The notes beneath the pieces were generated by a model. It was given only the letters and a program-made list of their open reading frames with translations. It ran no database searches and had not been told where the DNA came from. Both the position numbers and the translations under genes were made by a program. This document shows, in pieces, positions 36,617-44,917 of a stretch of 64,000 nt of DNA. Each line of letters opens with the position of its first letter. Position 1 is the first letter of the stretch. Source of the stretch: Parabacteroides massiliensis (GTDB taxonomy: Bacteria > Bacteroidota > Bacteroidia > Bacteroidales > Tannerellaceae); NCBI RefSeq assembly GCF_900155425.1, contig NZ_LT700189.1, forward strand, positions 310,001 to 374,000. The letters are read 5' to 3'.

Positions 36617-36634
36617 TTTGAATAAGAACAACGA

Positions 36635-36678
36635 AAAAGGCGGCATATAATGTCAATATTTTATATGCAGCCTTTTTT
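36635..36678 (+). terminator. terminator of the V-ATPase operon
   Basis: AAAAAGGCGGCATATAA (36635-36651) pairs with TTATATGCAGCCTTTTTT (36661-36678) with one mismatch and ends in a T run. It starts 18 bp after the ntpK stop. Confidence 0.85.
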
Positions 36679-36703
36679 ATTTGTATATATAAAATAACGT
36701 CAG

Positions 36704-39142
36704 ATGAAGAAACAATTACTATTAATGACGCTTTGTGTCGGGATGTTCTGCGGAACGGAGGCTCAAGGGCAGGATGCAGAGCGGTTATCCGGATACGTTC
36801 AGGCGGAACGTTTTACGAAAGAAAAACTGAACACAATGCTTTTTTCCACATCCGTCGATCCGCATTGGTTTCAGAAAGGCAATAGCTTCTGGTACGAATA
36901 TAAGACCGGTAACGGCAAAGCCTGGTATGTCGTCGACCCGGTGGCAAAGACGAAGCGTCCGCTTTTCGACCTGGACGATATTGCTGCACAGATAACCGAG
37001 ATCGTCAAAGACCCGTTTACCGCCCAGCAGCTACCCATCCAGAAACTCGAAGCAGGGGAGGACGGACGTACTTTCACTTTCCAGATCACCTCTTCGCAAG
37101 ATGCCAAAAAGGACACGACCGACAAGGACAAAGGCCCGAAGAAAGAGATATTCTTTTTCTCCTACGACTATCCCACGCGTAAATTGACCTGGCTCGAGGA
37201 CAAGAAGAAAGAAACGAAATATCCGGACTGGGCCTCGTTTTCGCCCGACGGCAAAACGGTCGTGTATGCAAAAGACCTGAACCTCTACCGGATGTCTCGC
37301 GAGGACTACGAGAAATTGAAGAAAGACGATAAGGATAGCACGGTTACAGACATACAACTCACTACTTTCGGTGTGAAAGACTTCGGATTCGGCCAACCTT
37401 ATAGCTTGCTGAACACCGACACGCTTTGCAACGGCAAGAGGAAAGGTGTTTGGGGGATCGTCTGGTCGCCTGATTCCCGTTATTTTGCCGTGACGGTTGA
37501 AGACGAGCGTGCCGTGAAAGACCTTTGGGTGATCAACTCTATGGCTTCGCCCCGTCCGACACTGGAAACCTATAAGTACCAGATGCCCGGTGAGAAGGAA
37601 GCCCCCGTCGAACACCTGTTCTTGTTCGATATGAACGACAACAGCTACAAGGAAATCCGCACGTCGGCATTCAAAGACCAGACGTTGCGCTTGGCACGTC
37701 GGCCGTGGGAACAGAAAGACCGTGACCGGAAGGAGGTGGCGAATGTCTGGCTGGGCGACAATGACCGTTTCTTCGTCACCCGTTCGAGCCGCGATCTGCA
37801 CCGCATCGATATCTGTTCGTATACGGTCGGCCAGGATTCGATCCGTCCGATTATCGAAGAACGTATGAACACATATCAGGAAGTCCGTCCATTGGCTACC
37901 ATCGGTAATGGCAAGGAACTGATCCAGTGGAGCGAACGCGACGGCTGGGCGCACCTCTATCTCTATGATGGCGAGGGTAACCTGAAGAATCGTATCACAC
38001 GTGGTCCTTGGCATGTGGATCAGATCGTGAAGGTGGACGAAGCCAAACGTGTCGTTTACTTCTTGGCTAACGGGAAAGATAAAGATGAAAATCCCTACTA
38101 CGAACACCTGTATCGTGTGGGCCTCGATGGAAACGGTTTGCAACAGGTCACTCCGGGCGACTATTTCCACACGGTCAGCATGGATGACAACGCGGCCTTC
38201 GTGGTCAACAACTATTCGCGCGTGAACACTATCCCACGTACGGATTTGATGGATAGCAACGGCCGGAAGCTGATGACGCTCGAAGAGAGCGACTTTTCAG
38301 GGTTGCTGGCTGCCGGTTACCAGTTTCCCGAACCTTTTAAGGTGAAGGCGGCAGATGGCGTGACCGACCTCTACGGTGTGATGTATAAACCCTTCAATTT
38401 CGATTCGACGGCCCTGTATCCGATCATCGATTATGTCTATCCGGGGCCGCAGGTCGAAGCTACCGTTTATCCGTTCAGCCGTATGAGTGTACGTACGGAC
38501 CGTCTGGCACAGGCAGGCTTCATTGTGATCACGGTCGGAAACCGGGGCGGACATCCGAGCCGTTCAAAATGGTATCATAACTTCGGCTATGGTAATTTGC
38601 GCGATTATGGATTGGCGGATCAGAAGGCGGCTATCGAACAATTGGCCAACCGCTATTCATTCATCGATATCAACCGTGTCGGTATTCATGGCCATTCGGG
38701 TGGCGGATTCATGTCTACGGCAGCTATTCTGCAATATCCGGATTTCTTCAAGGTTGCCGTTTCGTGTGCCGGAAACCATGACAACCGCATTTATAACCGT
38801 TGGTGGAGTGAAACGCATCATGGCGTGAAGGAAGTGGTCAGCGAAAAGGGGGATACGACTTTCGTCTATAACATCAAGACGAACGAGGAGATCGCAAACA
38901 GGCTGAAAGGACATCTGATGCTTGTACATGGCGATATCGACAACAATGTTCATCCGGGCAATACGCTCCGTGTGGTAGACGCCTTGATCCGTGCAGGCAA
39001 ACGCTTCGATATGTTGCTTTTACCGCAACAACGCCACGGTTTCGGCGACATGGACGAATATTTCTATTGGCGTATGGTCGACTATTTCTCCCGCAATCTG
39101 CTGGGCGAACAAGAAATATCGGTAGATATCCCGAAACGATAA
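36704..39142 (+). CDS. S9-family dipeptidyl peptidase IV-like serine peptidase
   Basis: An 812-residue secreted peptidase: signal peptide (about residues 1-22), an eight-bladed DPP-IV-type propeller (about residues 60-570), and an alpha/beta hydrolase domain. The catalytic triad is Ser665 in GHSGGG, an Asp in HGDIDNNVH (residues 742-750) and His778 in QQRHGF. Such enzymes clip dipeptides, often X-Pro, from peptide N-termini in the periplasm and support peptide feeding. The exact dipeptide preference is not readable. It is bounded by terminators on both sides, so it is probably monocistronic. Confidence 0.93.
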   Translation: MKKQLLLMTLCVGMFCGTEAQGQDAERLSGYVQAERFTKEKLNTMLFSTSVDPHWFQKGNSFWYEYKTGNGKAWYVVDPVAKTKRPLFDLDDIAAQITEIVKDPFTAQQLPIQKLEAGEDGRTFTFQITSSQDAKKDTTDKDKGPKKEIFFFSYDYPTRKLTWLEDKKKETKYPDWASFSPDGKTVVYAKDLNLYRMSREDYEKLKKDDKDSTVTDIQLTTFGVKDFGFGQPYSLLNTDTLCNGKRKGVWGIVWSPDSRYFAVTVEDERAVKDLWVINSMASPRPTLETYKYQMPGEKEAPVEHLFLFDMNDNSYKEIRTSAFKDQTLRLARRPWEQKDRDRKEVANVWLGDNDRFFVTRSSRDLHRIDICSYTVGQDSIRPIIEERMNTYQEVRPLATIGNGKELIQWSERDGWAHLYLYDGEGNLKNRITRGPWHVDQIVKVDEAKRVVYFLANGKDKDENPYYEHLYRVGLDGNGLQQVTPGDYFHTVSMDDNAAFVVNNYSRVNTIPRTDLMDSNGRKLMTLEESDFSGLLAAGYQFPEPFKVKAADGVTDLYGVMYKPFNFDSTALYPIIDYVYPGPQVEATVYPFSRMSVRTDRLAQAGFIVITVGNRGGHPSRSKWYHNFGYGNLRDYGLADQKAAIEQLANRYSFIDINRVGIHGHSGGGFMSTAAILQYPDFFKVAVSCAGNHDNRIYNRWWSETHHGVKEVVSEKGDTTFVYNIKTNEEIANRLKGHLMLVHGDIDNNVHPGNTLRVVDALIRAGKRFDMLLLPQQRHGFGDMDEYFYWRMVDYFSRNLLGEQEISVDIPKR

Positions 39143-39182
39143 AACAAAAAGGCGGTGTGTCAAAACACCGCCTTTTTGTTTT
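39141..39182. terminator. perfect 18-bp bidirectional terminator
   Basis: AAAACAAAAAGGCGGTGT (39141-39158) pairs perfectly with ACACCGCCTTTTTGTTTT (39165-39182) over a 6-nt loop. T runs on both strands serve the peptidase gene on the plus strand and the HU gene on the minus strand. Its ends overlap the peptidase stop and the HU stop. Confidence 0.93.
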
Positions 39183-39465
39183 ATTTCCCAGTATTCAATT
39201 TATGAATCAGGATTTCACTGGCCTTGAATTTTACTGATGTGCGGGCGCGTATCTTACATTCTTCGCCTGTACGAAGGTTACGCCCCGGGCGCTCTGTCTG
39301 ATAATGAGGAACCAATTTGCCAAAATAATGAATGCTCACACCTTCTCCCTTTGCGAGTTTTTCAGTAATCAGTTCGATATATGAATTCAGAAATTTCTTT
39401 GCGGCAACGTCCGTACATTCCATCCGTTGTGCCAATTCCTTAATTAGTGCTCTTTTTGTAGTCAT
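39181..39465 (-). CDS. HU-like DNA-binding protein
   Basis: A 94-residue HU/IHF-fold protein (LIKELAQRM, then KGEGVSIHYFGKLVPHYQ and ERPGRNLRTGEECKIRARTSVKFKAS). The GRN(L/P)RTGE block is the DNA-bending arm signature. It would bend and compact DNA. No promoter box is seen directly upstream; the nearest match on this strand is at 40039-40046, so the gene may have a leader of about 570 nt that includes the duplicated structured element. Confidence 0.92.
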   Translation of the reverse strand: MTTKRALIKELAQRMECTDVAAKKFLNSYIELITEKLAKGEGVSIHYFGKLVPHYQTERPGRNLRTGEECKIRARTSVKFKASEILIHKLNTGK

Positions 39466-39650
39466 ATAATAGTTGTTTTATCGTTATTGTTTTTCTTTCC
39501 GAACCCTGTCCCTGGGCGGATTTGTCTAAGATGAAAAGCGCGGGACTGTTGTCTTTAATACTATCGCTAATCCTGATTAGCGATAAACATAGCCCACGCT
39601 TTACAGATACGATAAAACGTTTGGAACTGATTGTTTCGCTACTTTCCCGG

Positions 39651-39700
39651 ATGGCTTGAAATTGTCTAGATTTCTACTTAGGGATAATACTAAAACGCTT
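39651..39700 (-). repeat. repeat copy 1 (contains TTGTCTAGATTTCTACTTA)
   Basis: The first 30 bases are identical to those of the copy at 39935-39983; the rest differs by a few substitutions and one indel. A third, inverted copy of the core lies at 39816-39837 and a degenerate one at 40164-40180. Confidence 0.85.
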
Positions 39701-39934
39701 ATAAGTGGAAAAAATATTGTCTTGTTAATTCATAGGCCCCTTTGTTAAATTGCCCGGTAGTCCTCCGAAGTCAGGCGTATTATAAAATGAAAAAGCGTGA
39801 GGACTGTTGTTCGGACTTAAGTAGAGGTTCTAGACAACCCGCCATGCAGTACTATACAACAGTTTGCTCACGCCCTTATGCTATATACGTAGGTATATAA
39901 TCAAAACATGAGCATTTTTGTTTATGACCCTTCT

Positions 39935-39983
39935 ATGGCTTGAAATTGTCTAGATTTCTACTTAAGGATAAACCAAAACGCTT
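39935..39983 (-). repeat. repeat copy 2 (contains TTGTCTAGATTTCTACTTA)
   Basis: Direct repeat of 39651-39700, offset by 284 bp. Flanked by AT-rich sequence and followed downstream, on the minus strand, by the stem at 39795-39873. Confidence 0.85.
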
Positions 39984-40038
39984 TTTATATAAATCATAGA
40001 TAATGTTTCCTTGACGCTTCAAGGTTCAATTACCACCA

Positions 40039-40046
40039 CAAAGATA
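40039..40046 (-). promoter_or_regulatory. -7 promoter box pointing toward the HU gene
   Basis: On the minus strand this reads TATCTTTG, an exact TAnnTTTG match, with a T-rich -33 region about 19 bp upstream. It is the only clear leftward promoter match I found between the HU gene and 40.3 kb. The remaining gene-free stretch, 40050-40630, shows only the degenerate repeat core at 40164-40180 and no supported gene. Confidence 0.5.
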
Positions 40047-40635
40047 GGAAACATCTATGAAAAACCCGATTCATTTCATTAAAAAAGCTCTTATTTATTC
40101 ACAGGTTTTGAGAATTTAATAAGGGCGTGAATTTATAATTTCCAATTCCCTATAGCAATAATAATGTCTAGATTCCTACTCCGATGAATTGGCTTTTTAT
40201 CTCCATACCTGACCGCCTTTTCAATGAGATGTTCGGGATTTGTGACTGAAAGATACGATTTTGCATTCAAAAATCAAGTGACGTTTTAATTTGTTTACGA
40301 CTCCGAAAGCCGATGGAAAGTTTGTGACAATCCGTATCTGGACTTTAAAAGTTTCGCGGACAAGGAGAGGGGTGTGGCGGAGGAGTGGCAGGTAAAAAAG
40401 GAAACAAGATGGAAACGGAAAGTCTTTCTTCGTAAAAATTTTACTTGATTATTATGGAGAATTACGATTTTATTTTTGGCACTATCGGATTTGCAACTGG
40501 CTGGAACGGTGGTCTCCTCTGAGGTTGTTCCTGAGATGGATGAAGGCATGGGAGAGAGGTAAACAATGTGGAAAAGGAAGAATGGATATGGCTTATTAAA
40601 AAATGTTATCAATGGATATTTTAATAATTCTTATC

Positions 40636-40752
40636 ATGAAACGATTGGTGTTTGTCGGGTTGTTCATATCGGATTGTTGGGTTTGGTTAGGACAGGGAAA
40701 TACCTGTGTTCCTATCGACTCACTAAGAAAAGTAGTTTATAAACTAATTTAA
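40636..40752 (+). pseudogene. short signal-peptide-like frame, possible gene remnant
   Basis: A 38-codon frame begins MKRLVFVGLFISDCWVWLGQ, which resembles the start of an exported protein, and ends in the operator region of the BlaI-like gene. It has no ribosome-site strength to speak of and no recognisable domain. It may be the remnant of a deleted exported-protein gene, or chance. Low confidence. Confidence 0.25.
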
Positions 40753-40779
40753 ATAGTTTGCAAACTAAATATTTTAGTT
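40734..40779. promoter_or_regulatory. dyad operators for the BlaI-like repressor
   Basis: AGTTTATAAACT (40734-40745) and TAGTTTGCAAACTA (40754-40767) are perfect palindromes whose centres are 21 bp apart, two helical turns. A third dyad, AACTAAATATTTTAGTT, lies at 40763-40779. They overlap the promoter at 40758-40786, as expected for a self-regulating BlaI/MecI-type repressor. Confidence 0.7.
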
Positions 40780-40786
40780 ATATTTG
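40758..40786 (+). promoter_or_regulatory. promoter of the BlaI/M56 operon
   Basis: TTG at 40758-40760 lies inside the second dyad and TATATTTG at 40779-40786 matches TAnnTTTG; the gap is 18 bp. The leader before the ATG at 40807 is about 14 nt. Confidence 0.65.
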
Positions 40787-40806
40787 CTCCGAATAAATAA
40801 AATATC

Positions 40807-41181
40807 ATGAAACGACTGACCGCAAGAGAAGAAGAAATCATGGGTTATTTCTGGACGAAAGGCCCTTTGTTCGTCAAGCAACTGCTCGAATTTTATGACG
40901 AACCAAAGCCGCATTTCAATACCCTTTCCACAATTGTACGCGGATTGGAGGAGAAAGGTTTTTTGGCACATAACACGTTTGGTAACACCTACCAATACTA
41001 TGCCACCGTGACGGAAGCAGACTATAGCCGAGGCACGTTGAAGAATGTCATTGCCAAGTATTTCAACAACTCCTATCTTGGTGTTATCTCTTCATTGGTG
41101 AAGGAAGAGGAAATATCTGTGGAGGAACTGAAGGAACTGATAGAATCAATTGACAAAGGACAATTGACAATTGATAATTAA
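40807..41181 (+). CDS. BlaI/MecI/CopY-family transcriptional repressor
   Basis: A 124-residue winged-helix repressor (LTAREEEIMGYFWTKGPLFVKQLLEFY, then HFNTLSTIVRGLEEKGFLAHNTFGNTYQYYATV) with a C-terminal dimerisation helix. It probably binds the dyads upstream of its own gene and is cleaved or released when the M56 protease downstream senses a signal. The last residues KGQLTIDN and the stop come from a copy of the AATTGACAATT repeat, which extends the C-terminus beyond the dimer helix. The gene is 42 bp from the M56 gene. Confidence 0.93.
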   Translation: MKRLTAREEEIMGYFWTKGPLFVKQLLEFYDEPKPHFNTLSTIVRGLEEKGFLAHNTFGNTYQYYATVTEADYSRGTLKNVIAKYFNNSYLGVISSLVKEEEISVEELKELIESIDKGQLTIDN

Positions 41182-41223
41182 GAGAGTGAAGGATTTTTAT
41201 TATTAATCTTTAATTCTTTCAAC

Positions 41224-42681
41224 GTGGGAACATTTTTAGTCTTCATAATGAAATCTACCTGTTGCCTGGCGGTGTTCTACCTGTTCTATCGCCTGCTTTT
41301 GAGTCGGGATACGTTCCACCGTTTCAACCGGATGGCGCTTCTCGGCGTGATAGCTTTTTCTATGGCGGTTCCTTTTATGCGGTTTGCAACGGATGAACCG
41401 GCCATCGTGCAGCCTACGGTGTCGGATATCGGGCGGTTATTGCAAATGGCTGGGACTCCCGTGGAGGTAGAGAGTGGCCTTTCGTTTTGGTTAGTGGCTC
41501 TGTTTGTGGTCTATGCCAGCGGATGCCTCTTTTTTACGGGGCGGTTCCTCTATTCTGTTTGGCTGATTGTCCATCTGATTCGCTCGGGCGAGATGACCAT
41601 GCTGGAGGATGGAACGCGGCTTGTCGTGACCGACCGGACGATCCCGCCTTTCAGCTGGATGAAATATATTGTCATTTCCCACATTGACATGGAAGAGAGC
41701 GGGGCTGAAATCTTGGCACACGAACATGCACATATCAGGGCTTACCATTCGTTGGATATGTGGCTTGCCGGATGTTGTGTTGTCCTGCATTGGTTCAATC
41801 CCGCCGCCTGGTTGCTAAAACAAGAGTTGCAGAACGTGCACGAATATGAGGCGGACGAGTGTGTGATTGCGCATGGTGTGGATGCAAAGCATTATCAATT
41901 ATTATTAATAAAGAAAGCGGTCGGTGTACAACGTTTCACCTCTATGGCCAATAATTTCAACCATAGTAAACTTAAAAAACGAATTGCCATGATGTTAAAA
42001 CAAAAATCAAATCCCTGGGCTCGCCTGAAGTACCTCTATGTGCTTCCGCTTGCAACCGTTGCCGTTGTTGCTTTTGCCCGCCCTGAGGTATCCGTACGGT
42101 TAGATGAAATTTCAGAAATCAACCTCTCCGATTTTTATTCCCGGTCCCAGAGCGAAGTGGAAGAAGAGGTAATTCGGCAACCGGATACAATCCCCTCGCA
42201 ACAAATAACGGAGGAACAGGAAAAGCCACTCTATGTGTTGGACGGAATGGAAATGCCTGATTTGGACTTGAAACAACTCGACCCTGCTTTGATCGGTAGC
42301 ATAACGGTCCTGAAAGAGGAAGGAGCAACCAGTGTCTACGGGAAGAAGGGGAAACACGGCGTGTTGCTCATCACAACGAAGCGGAGGGACAAGCTATTGG
42401 ACAAACCGCGTGATACAGCAGGAAACAGGCTTTTCCTGCCACTTCCGGGGACGGATATCAAACTTCGACCTGCTCCCCGTATCGGAGGCCTTGCTCCCAC
42501 GTTGGATCCTGTTGTTATCGTCGATGGGAAGGAGATGCCGTATAGTGAGTTCGAAAAGATCGAGACGGAAAGGATCCGTTCGATGAACATCCTGAATCAG
42601 GAATTGGCACTTCGGAAATACGGGAAAAAGTTTAAGGATAGAAGCGTGATGGAAATAGAGTTGAAAAGAAAAGATATATGA
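41224..42681 (+). CDS. M56-family (BlaR1-like) sensor metallopeptidase with plug-like tail
   Basis: A 485-residue membrane protease. The GTG start at 41224 gives the family-like N-terminus MGTFLVFIMKSTCCLAVFYL; an ATG at 41248 is the alternative. Several membrane helices flank the zinc site HEHAH (residues 166-170), with the downstream ligand region EYEADECV. It would cleave or inactivate the BlaI partner. The C-terminal 150 residues contain two copies of a motif like the TonB-receptor plug: LYVLDGMEMPD...VYGKKGKHGVLLITTKRR (about residues 333-390) and VVIVDGKEMPY...ALRKYGKKF (about 425-475). The tail may be a periplasmic sensor or partner-binding region. Its stop overlaps the next start by 4 bp. 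Confidence 0.93.
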   Translation: MGTFLVFIMKSTCCLAVFYLFYRLLLSRDTFHRFNRMALLGVIAFSMAVPFMRFATDEPAIVQPTVSDIGRLLQMAGTPVEVESGLSFWLVALFVVYASGCLFFTGRFLYSVWLIVHLIRSGEMTMLEDGTRLVVTDRTIPPFSWMKYIVISHIDMEESGAEILAHEHAHIRAYHSLDMWLAGCCVVLHWFNPAAWLLKQELQNVHEYEADECVIAHGVDAKHYQLLLIKKAVGVQRFTSMANNFNHSKLKKRIAMMLKQKSNPWARLKYLYVLPLATVAVVAFARPEVSVRLDEISEINLSDFYSRSQSEVEEEVIRQPDTIPSQQITEEQEKPLYVLDGMEMPDLDLKQLDPALIGSITVLKEEGATSVYGKKGKHGVLLITTKRRDKLLDKPRDTAGNRLFLPLPGTDIKLRPAPRIGGLAPTLDPVVIVDGKEMPYSEFEKIETERIRSMNILNQELALRKYGKKFKDRSVMEIELKRKDI

Positions 42682-43925
42682 AGATGAAAAAAAGTTTATT
42701 ACCGGTCGTCGTGGTGACTTGCCTGGCCTTTTGCGCTTGTGGCGGAGGCGAGGCTGAAAAAGCAAAAATCGAAGTGATCCCTTTGGGAGCGGCTTTTGAC
42801 AATCAGACGGAGTTGAAGACTTCCGATTGTTTTAAGAAAATACGTTATGTTGCATTGGAAACGACCGATAGTTGCCAGGTCGGACAGGGGGCATATGCTA
42901 CCGTTCTGAATGATTGGATTGTGGTGACATCCGGACGGAACCGTTGCCAGTTGTTCGATAAGAAGACAGGCCGTTTTATCCGTTCGATAGGGCATGTGGG
43001 CGAAGATCCCGAAGGCTATTCGAATGTTCACGGAGGATGGCAGAACCCGTATACCGACAAATTGAGTTTTCCCGGATGGAAAAATAAAATCGTTGTTTAT
43101 GGGGCGGACGGTAAATTCGATCAGATCTGGACTCCTCCGATTCCTGCCGGACAATTCCCGGCAACAGCGGCGTTCGATTACTTGGACGCGGATATTATCG
43201 CCGGCTATTATTCTGCTACCGATAGCCTGCCGGCCCGTATCGCTTTGTTTCGTGGAGAAGAGGTTGTCCGTGTAGAATCATTGCTGACGGAGCAAGAGGG
43301 AGACGGGGCGATCACTCCGAACGACATCGCTTCCATCTCGGTTTTGAGAGATGGCGGAGACGGTATGATGATCATAAAATATAAAGACGATAAGTCTGCC
43401 GTTTATCCGCTTGGTAACAGCTGTTTCTGGCATGCGGACAAAGATCTCTATTTTCGCAAGTCTTACAACGATACGATCTATCGGGTGTCGGCCGTGAAGG
43501 AGTTGCAACCTGCGCGTGTATTGGATTTGGGGGTTCATGGATGGACTTATAACGAACGTTTCGAAGATAAGAAAGACGCTATCTATCCAACAAAGTTCAT
43601 GGAAAACAAAGAGGTGGTCCTTTTCCGTTTTATGACAAATGTCTATAACGACAAGCAGAAGACCTATAATGCTCTTTACCGGAAAGCGGACGGAACCGTC
43701 AAAGTCTGTCCTTTCGATGATAAAATAACCGACGATACGAATGGCTTCCTTCCCTTGCAGCCCGTCTCTGTTTCTGCTTCCGGCGAATTTGCCGCCATTC
43801 TCCCTTCGGAAGAGGTCGTAACCTGGTTCGAAGATAACGCCGGTAAAACGGATATCCCCGCCGAAGTAGCCGCCTTGAAGAAAGTCGGTGAGGAAGATAA
43901 TCCGGTAGTGGTAATCATGGAATAA
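42678..43925 (+). CDS. lipoprotein, 6-bladed beta-propeller type
   Basis: A 415-residue lipoprotein (MKMKKSLLPVVVVTCLAFCAC, lipobox Cys21). Repeated blade-like segments such as NDWIVVTSGRNRCQLFDKKTGRFIRSIGHVGEDPEGY match the 6-bladed beta-propeller (DUF4934-like) lipoproteins common in Bacteroidales, whose function is unknown. The start overlaps the M56 stop as ATGA, so it belongs to the BlaI/M56 operon and may deliver or present the signal sensed by the protease. That role is inference. Confidence 0.82.
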   Translation: MKMKKSLLPVVVVTCLAFCACGGGEAEKAKIEVIPLGAAFDNQTELKTSDCFKKIRYVALETTDSCQVGQGAYATVLNDWIVVTSGRNRCQLFDKKTGRFIRSIGHVGEDPEGYSNVHGGWQNPYTDKLSFPGWKNKIVVYGADGKFDQIWTPPIPAGQFPATAAFDYLDADIIAGYYSATDSLPARIALFRGEEVVRVESLLTEQEGDGAITPNDIASISVLRDGGDGMMIIKYKDDKSAVYPLGNSCFWHADKDLYFRKSYNDTIYRVSAVKELQPARVLDLGVHGWTYNERFEDKKDAIYPTKFMENKEVVLFRFMTNVYNDKQKTYNALYRKADGTVKVCPFDDKITDDTNGFLPLQPVSVSASGEFAAILPSEEVVTWFEDNAGKTDIPAEVAALKKVGEEDNPVVVIME

Positions 43926-43938
43926 TAAATGTAGTATT

Positions 43939-44916
43939 ATGGAAAACTTTAAAGTCGGAATTATTGGAGCCGGGCATATCGCCCGCAAAATGGCGCATAC
44001 GTTGCGCGATATGGAAGGGGTTGAACCGTATGCGGTCGCTTCTCGTAATTTGGAAAATGCCGAAGGCTTTGCCCGTGAATGGGGTTTTACACGGGCTTAC
44101 GGATCATACGAGGAATTGGCGGATGATCCCGAAGTGCAGTTGATTTATATCGCCACTCCTCATTCACATCATTTTGAACAAGCACGGATGTGCCTCGAAA
44201 AAGGTAAGCCTGTCCTATGTGAAAAAGCATTCACCGCCAATGCGGAGCAAGCGGAAGCGTTGATACGCTTGTCCAAAGAGAAAAAGGTTTTCTTGACTGA
44301 AGCAATCTGGACACGTTATATGCCTTTCTCCAGGACGATCCGTGAACTGGTCGACGGCGGTACGATCGGGCGTGTGATGATGCTGACGGCCAATATCGGC
44401 TATCCGATTGCCGAAAAGGAGCGCATCGCCAAACCGGAACTTTGTGGCGGTGCTTTGCTGGATATCGGCGTTTATCCGATCAACTTTGCAAGGATGCTTT
44501 TCGGCTCGGAGATTACGGGTATCACTTCTGCTTGCGTGAAAGGTGAGACTGGAGTGGATTTGCAGAGCAGCATTACTTTTGTGTATCGGAACCACCGGAT
44601 GGCCGTTTTGCAAATGACCGCTTTTTGTGCGAACGACAGGCAGGGAGTTATTTCGGGAGATAAGGGATATATAATCGTCGACAATATCAACAACCCACAA
44701 CAGGCAATCGTCTATTCGACGAGCCACGAGGAAGTGGCTCGCTACACCTGCCCGCCGCAGATAACGGGGTTCGAGTATCAGGTGCAAGCCTCTATCGACG
44801 CGATCCGCGAGGGAAAGATCGAAACGCCTTATATGCCGCATATGGAAACTTTGCATGTCATGCAGATGTTGGATGACCTTCGGTCTGAATGGGGCGTGCG
44901 GTTTCCGATGGATTGA
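43939..44916 (+). CDS. Gfo/Idh/MocA-family NAD(P)-dependent oxidoreductase
   Basis: A 325-residue protein with an N-terminal Rossmann loop (VGIIGAGHIARKMAHTL, residues 6-22), LIYIATPHSHHFEQA, CEKAFTAN (the conserved EK(P/A) lysine) and GGALLDIGVYPINFARMLFG of the C-terminal domain. Members oxidise or reduce sugars and sugar acids. The closest type by sequence is the dihydrodiol/xylose dehydrogenase-like group, but the substrate is unknown. It starts 13 bp after the propeller gene, so it may be transcribed with it. The stop is followed at once by the inverted repeat at 44918. Confidence 0.9.
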   Translation: MENFKVGIIGAGHIARKMAHTLRDMEGVEPYAVASRNLENAEGFAREWGFTRAYGSYEELADDPEVQLIYIATPHSHHFEQARMCLEKGKPVLCEKAFTANAEQAEALIRLSKEKKVFLTEAIWTRYMPFSRTIRELVDGGTIGRVMMLTANIGYPIAEKERIAKPELCGGALLDIGVYPINFARMLFGSEITGITSACVKGETGVDLQSSITFVYRNHRMAVLQMTAFCANDRQGVISGDKGYIIVDNINNPQQAIVYSTSHEEVARYTCPPQITGFEYQVQASIDAIREGKIETPYMPHMETLHVMQMLDDLRSEWGVRFPMD

Positions 44917-44917
44917 A

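Larger units (their letters stand above)
39530..40046 (-). ncRNA. candidate structured leader or small RNA, duplicated unit
   Basis: On the minus strand, two similar units follow each other. Each starts with a near-identical block of about 50 bp (39935-39983 and 39651-39700, sharing 30 identical bases) that includes GTAGAAATCTAGACAATTTC. Each block is followed by a GC-rich stem ending in CAACAGTCC and a T run: first GCGTGAG...CTCACGC (39795-39873), then AAAGCGTGGG...CCCGCGCTTT (near 39535-39604). The second stem encloses the perfect 11-bp hairpin TATCGCTAATC/GATTAGCGATA at 39562-39585. No protein frame is convincing here. It could be a long HU leader, a tandem small-RNA gene or a DNA recombination region. 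Confidence 0.4.

Noticed and set aside
40015-40040. tRNA T-arm-like sequence GGTTCAATTACCACCACA
   Set aside because: No acceptor stem, D-arm or anticodon arm upstream; the match is short and ends in a minus-strand promoter.
39530-40200. Integron attC array
   Set aside because: Hairpins and repeated cores are suggestive, but the R-box consensus (GTTRRRY/RYYYAAC) is not present and there are no cassettes or integrase.
40295-40612. 105-codon minus-strand frame in the gene-free region
   Set aside because: Low-complexity translation with no domain and no promoter match; treated as chance.
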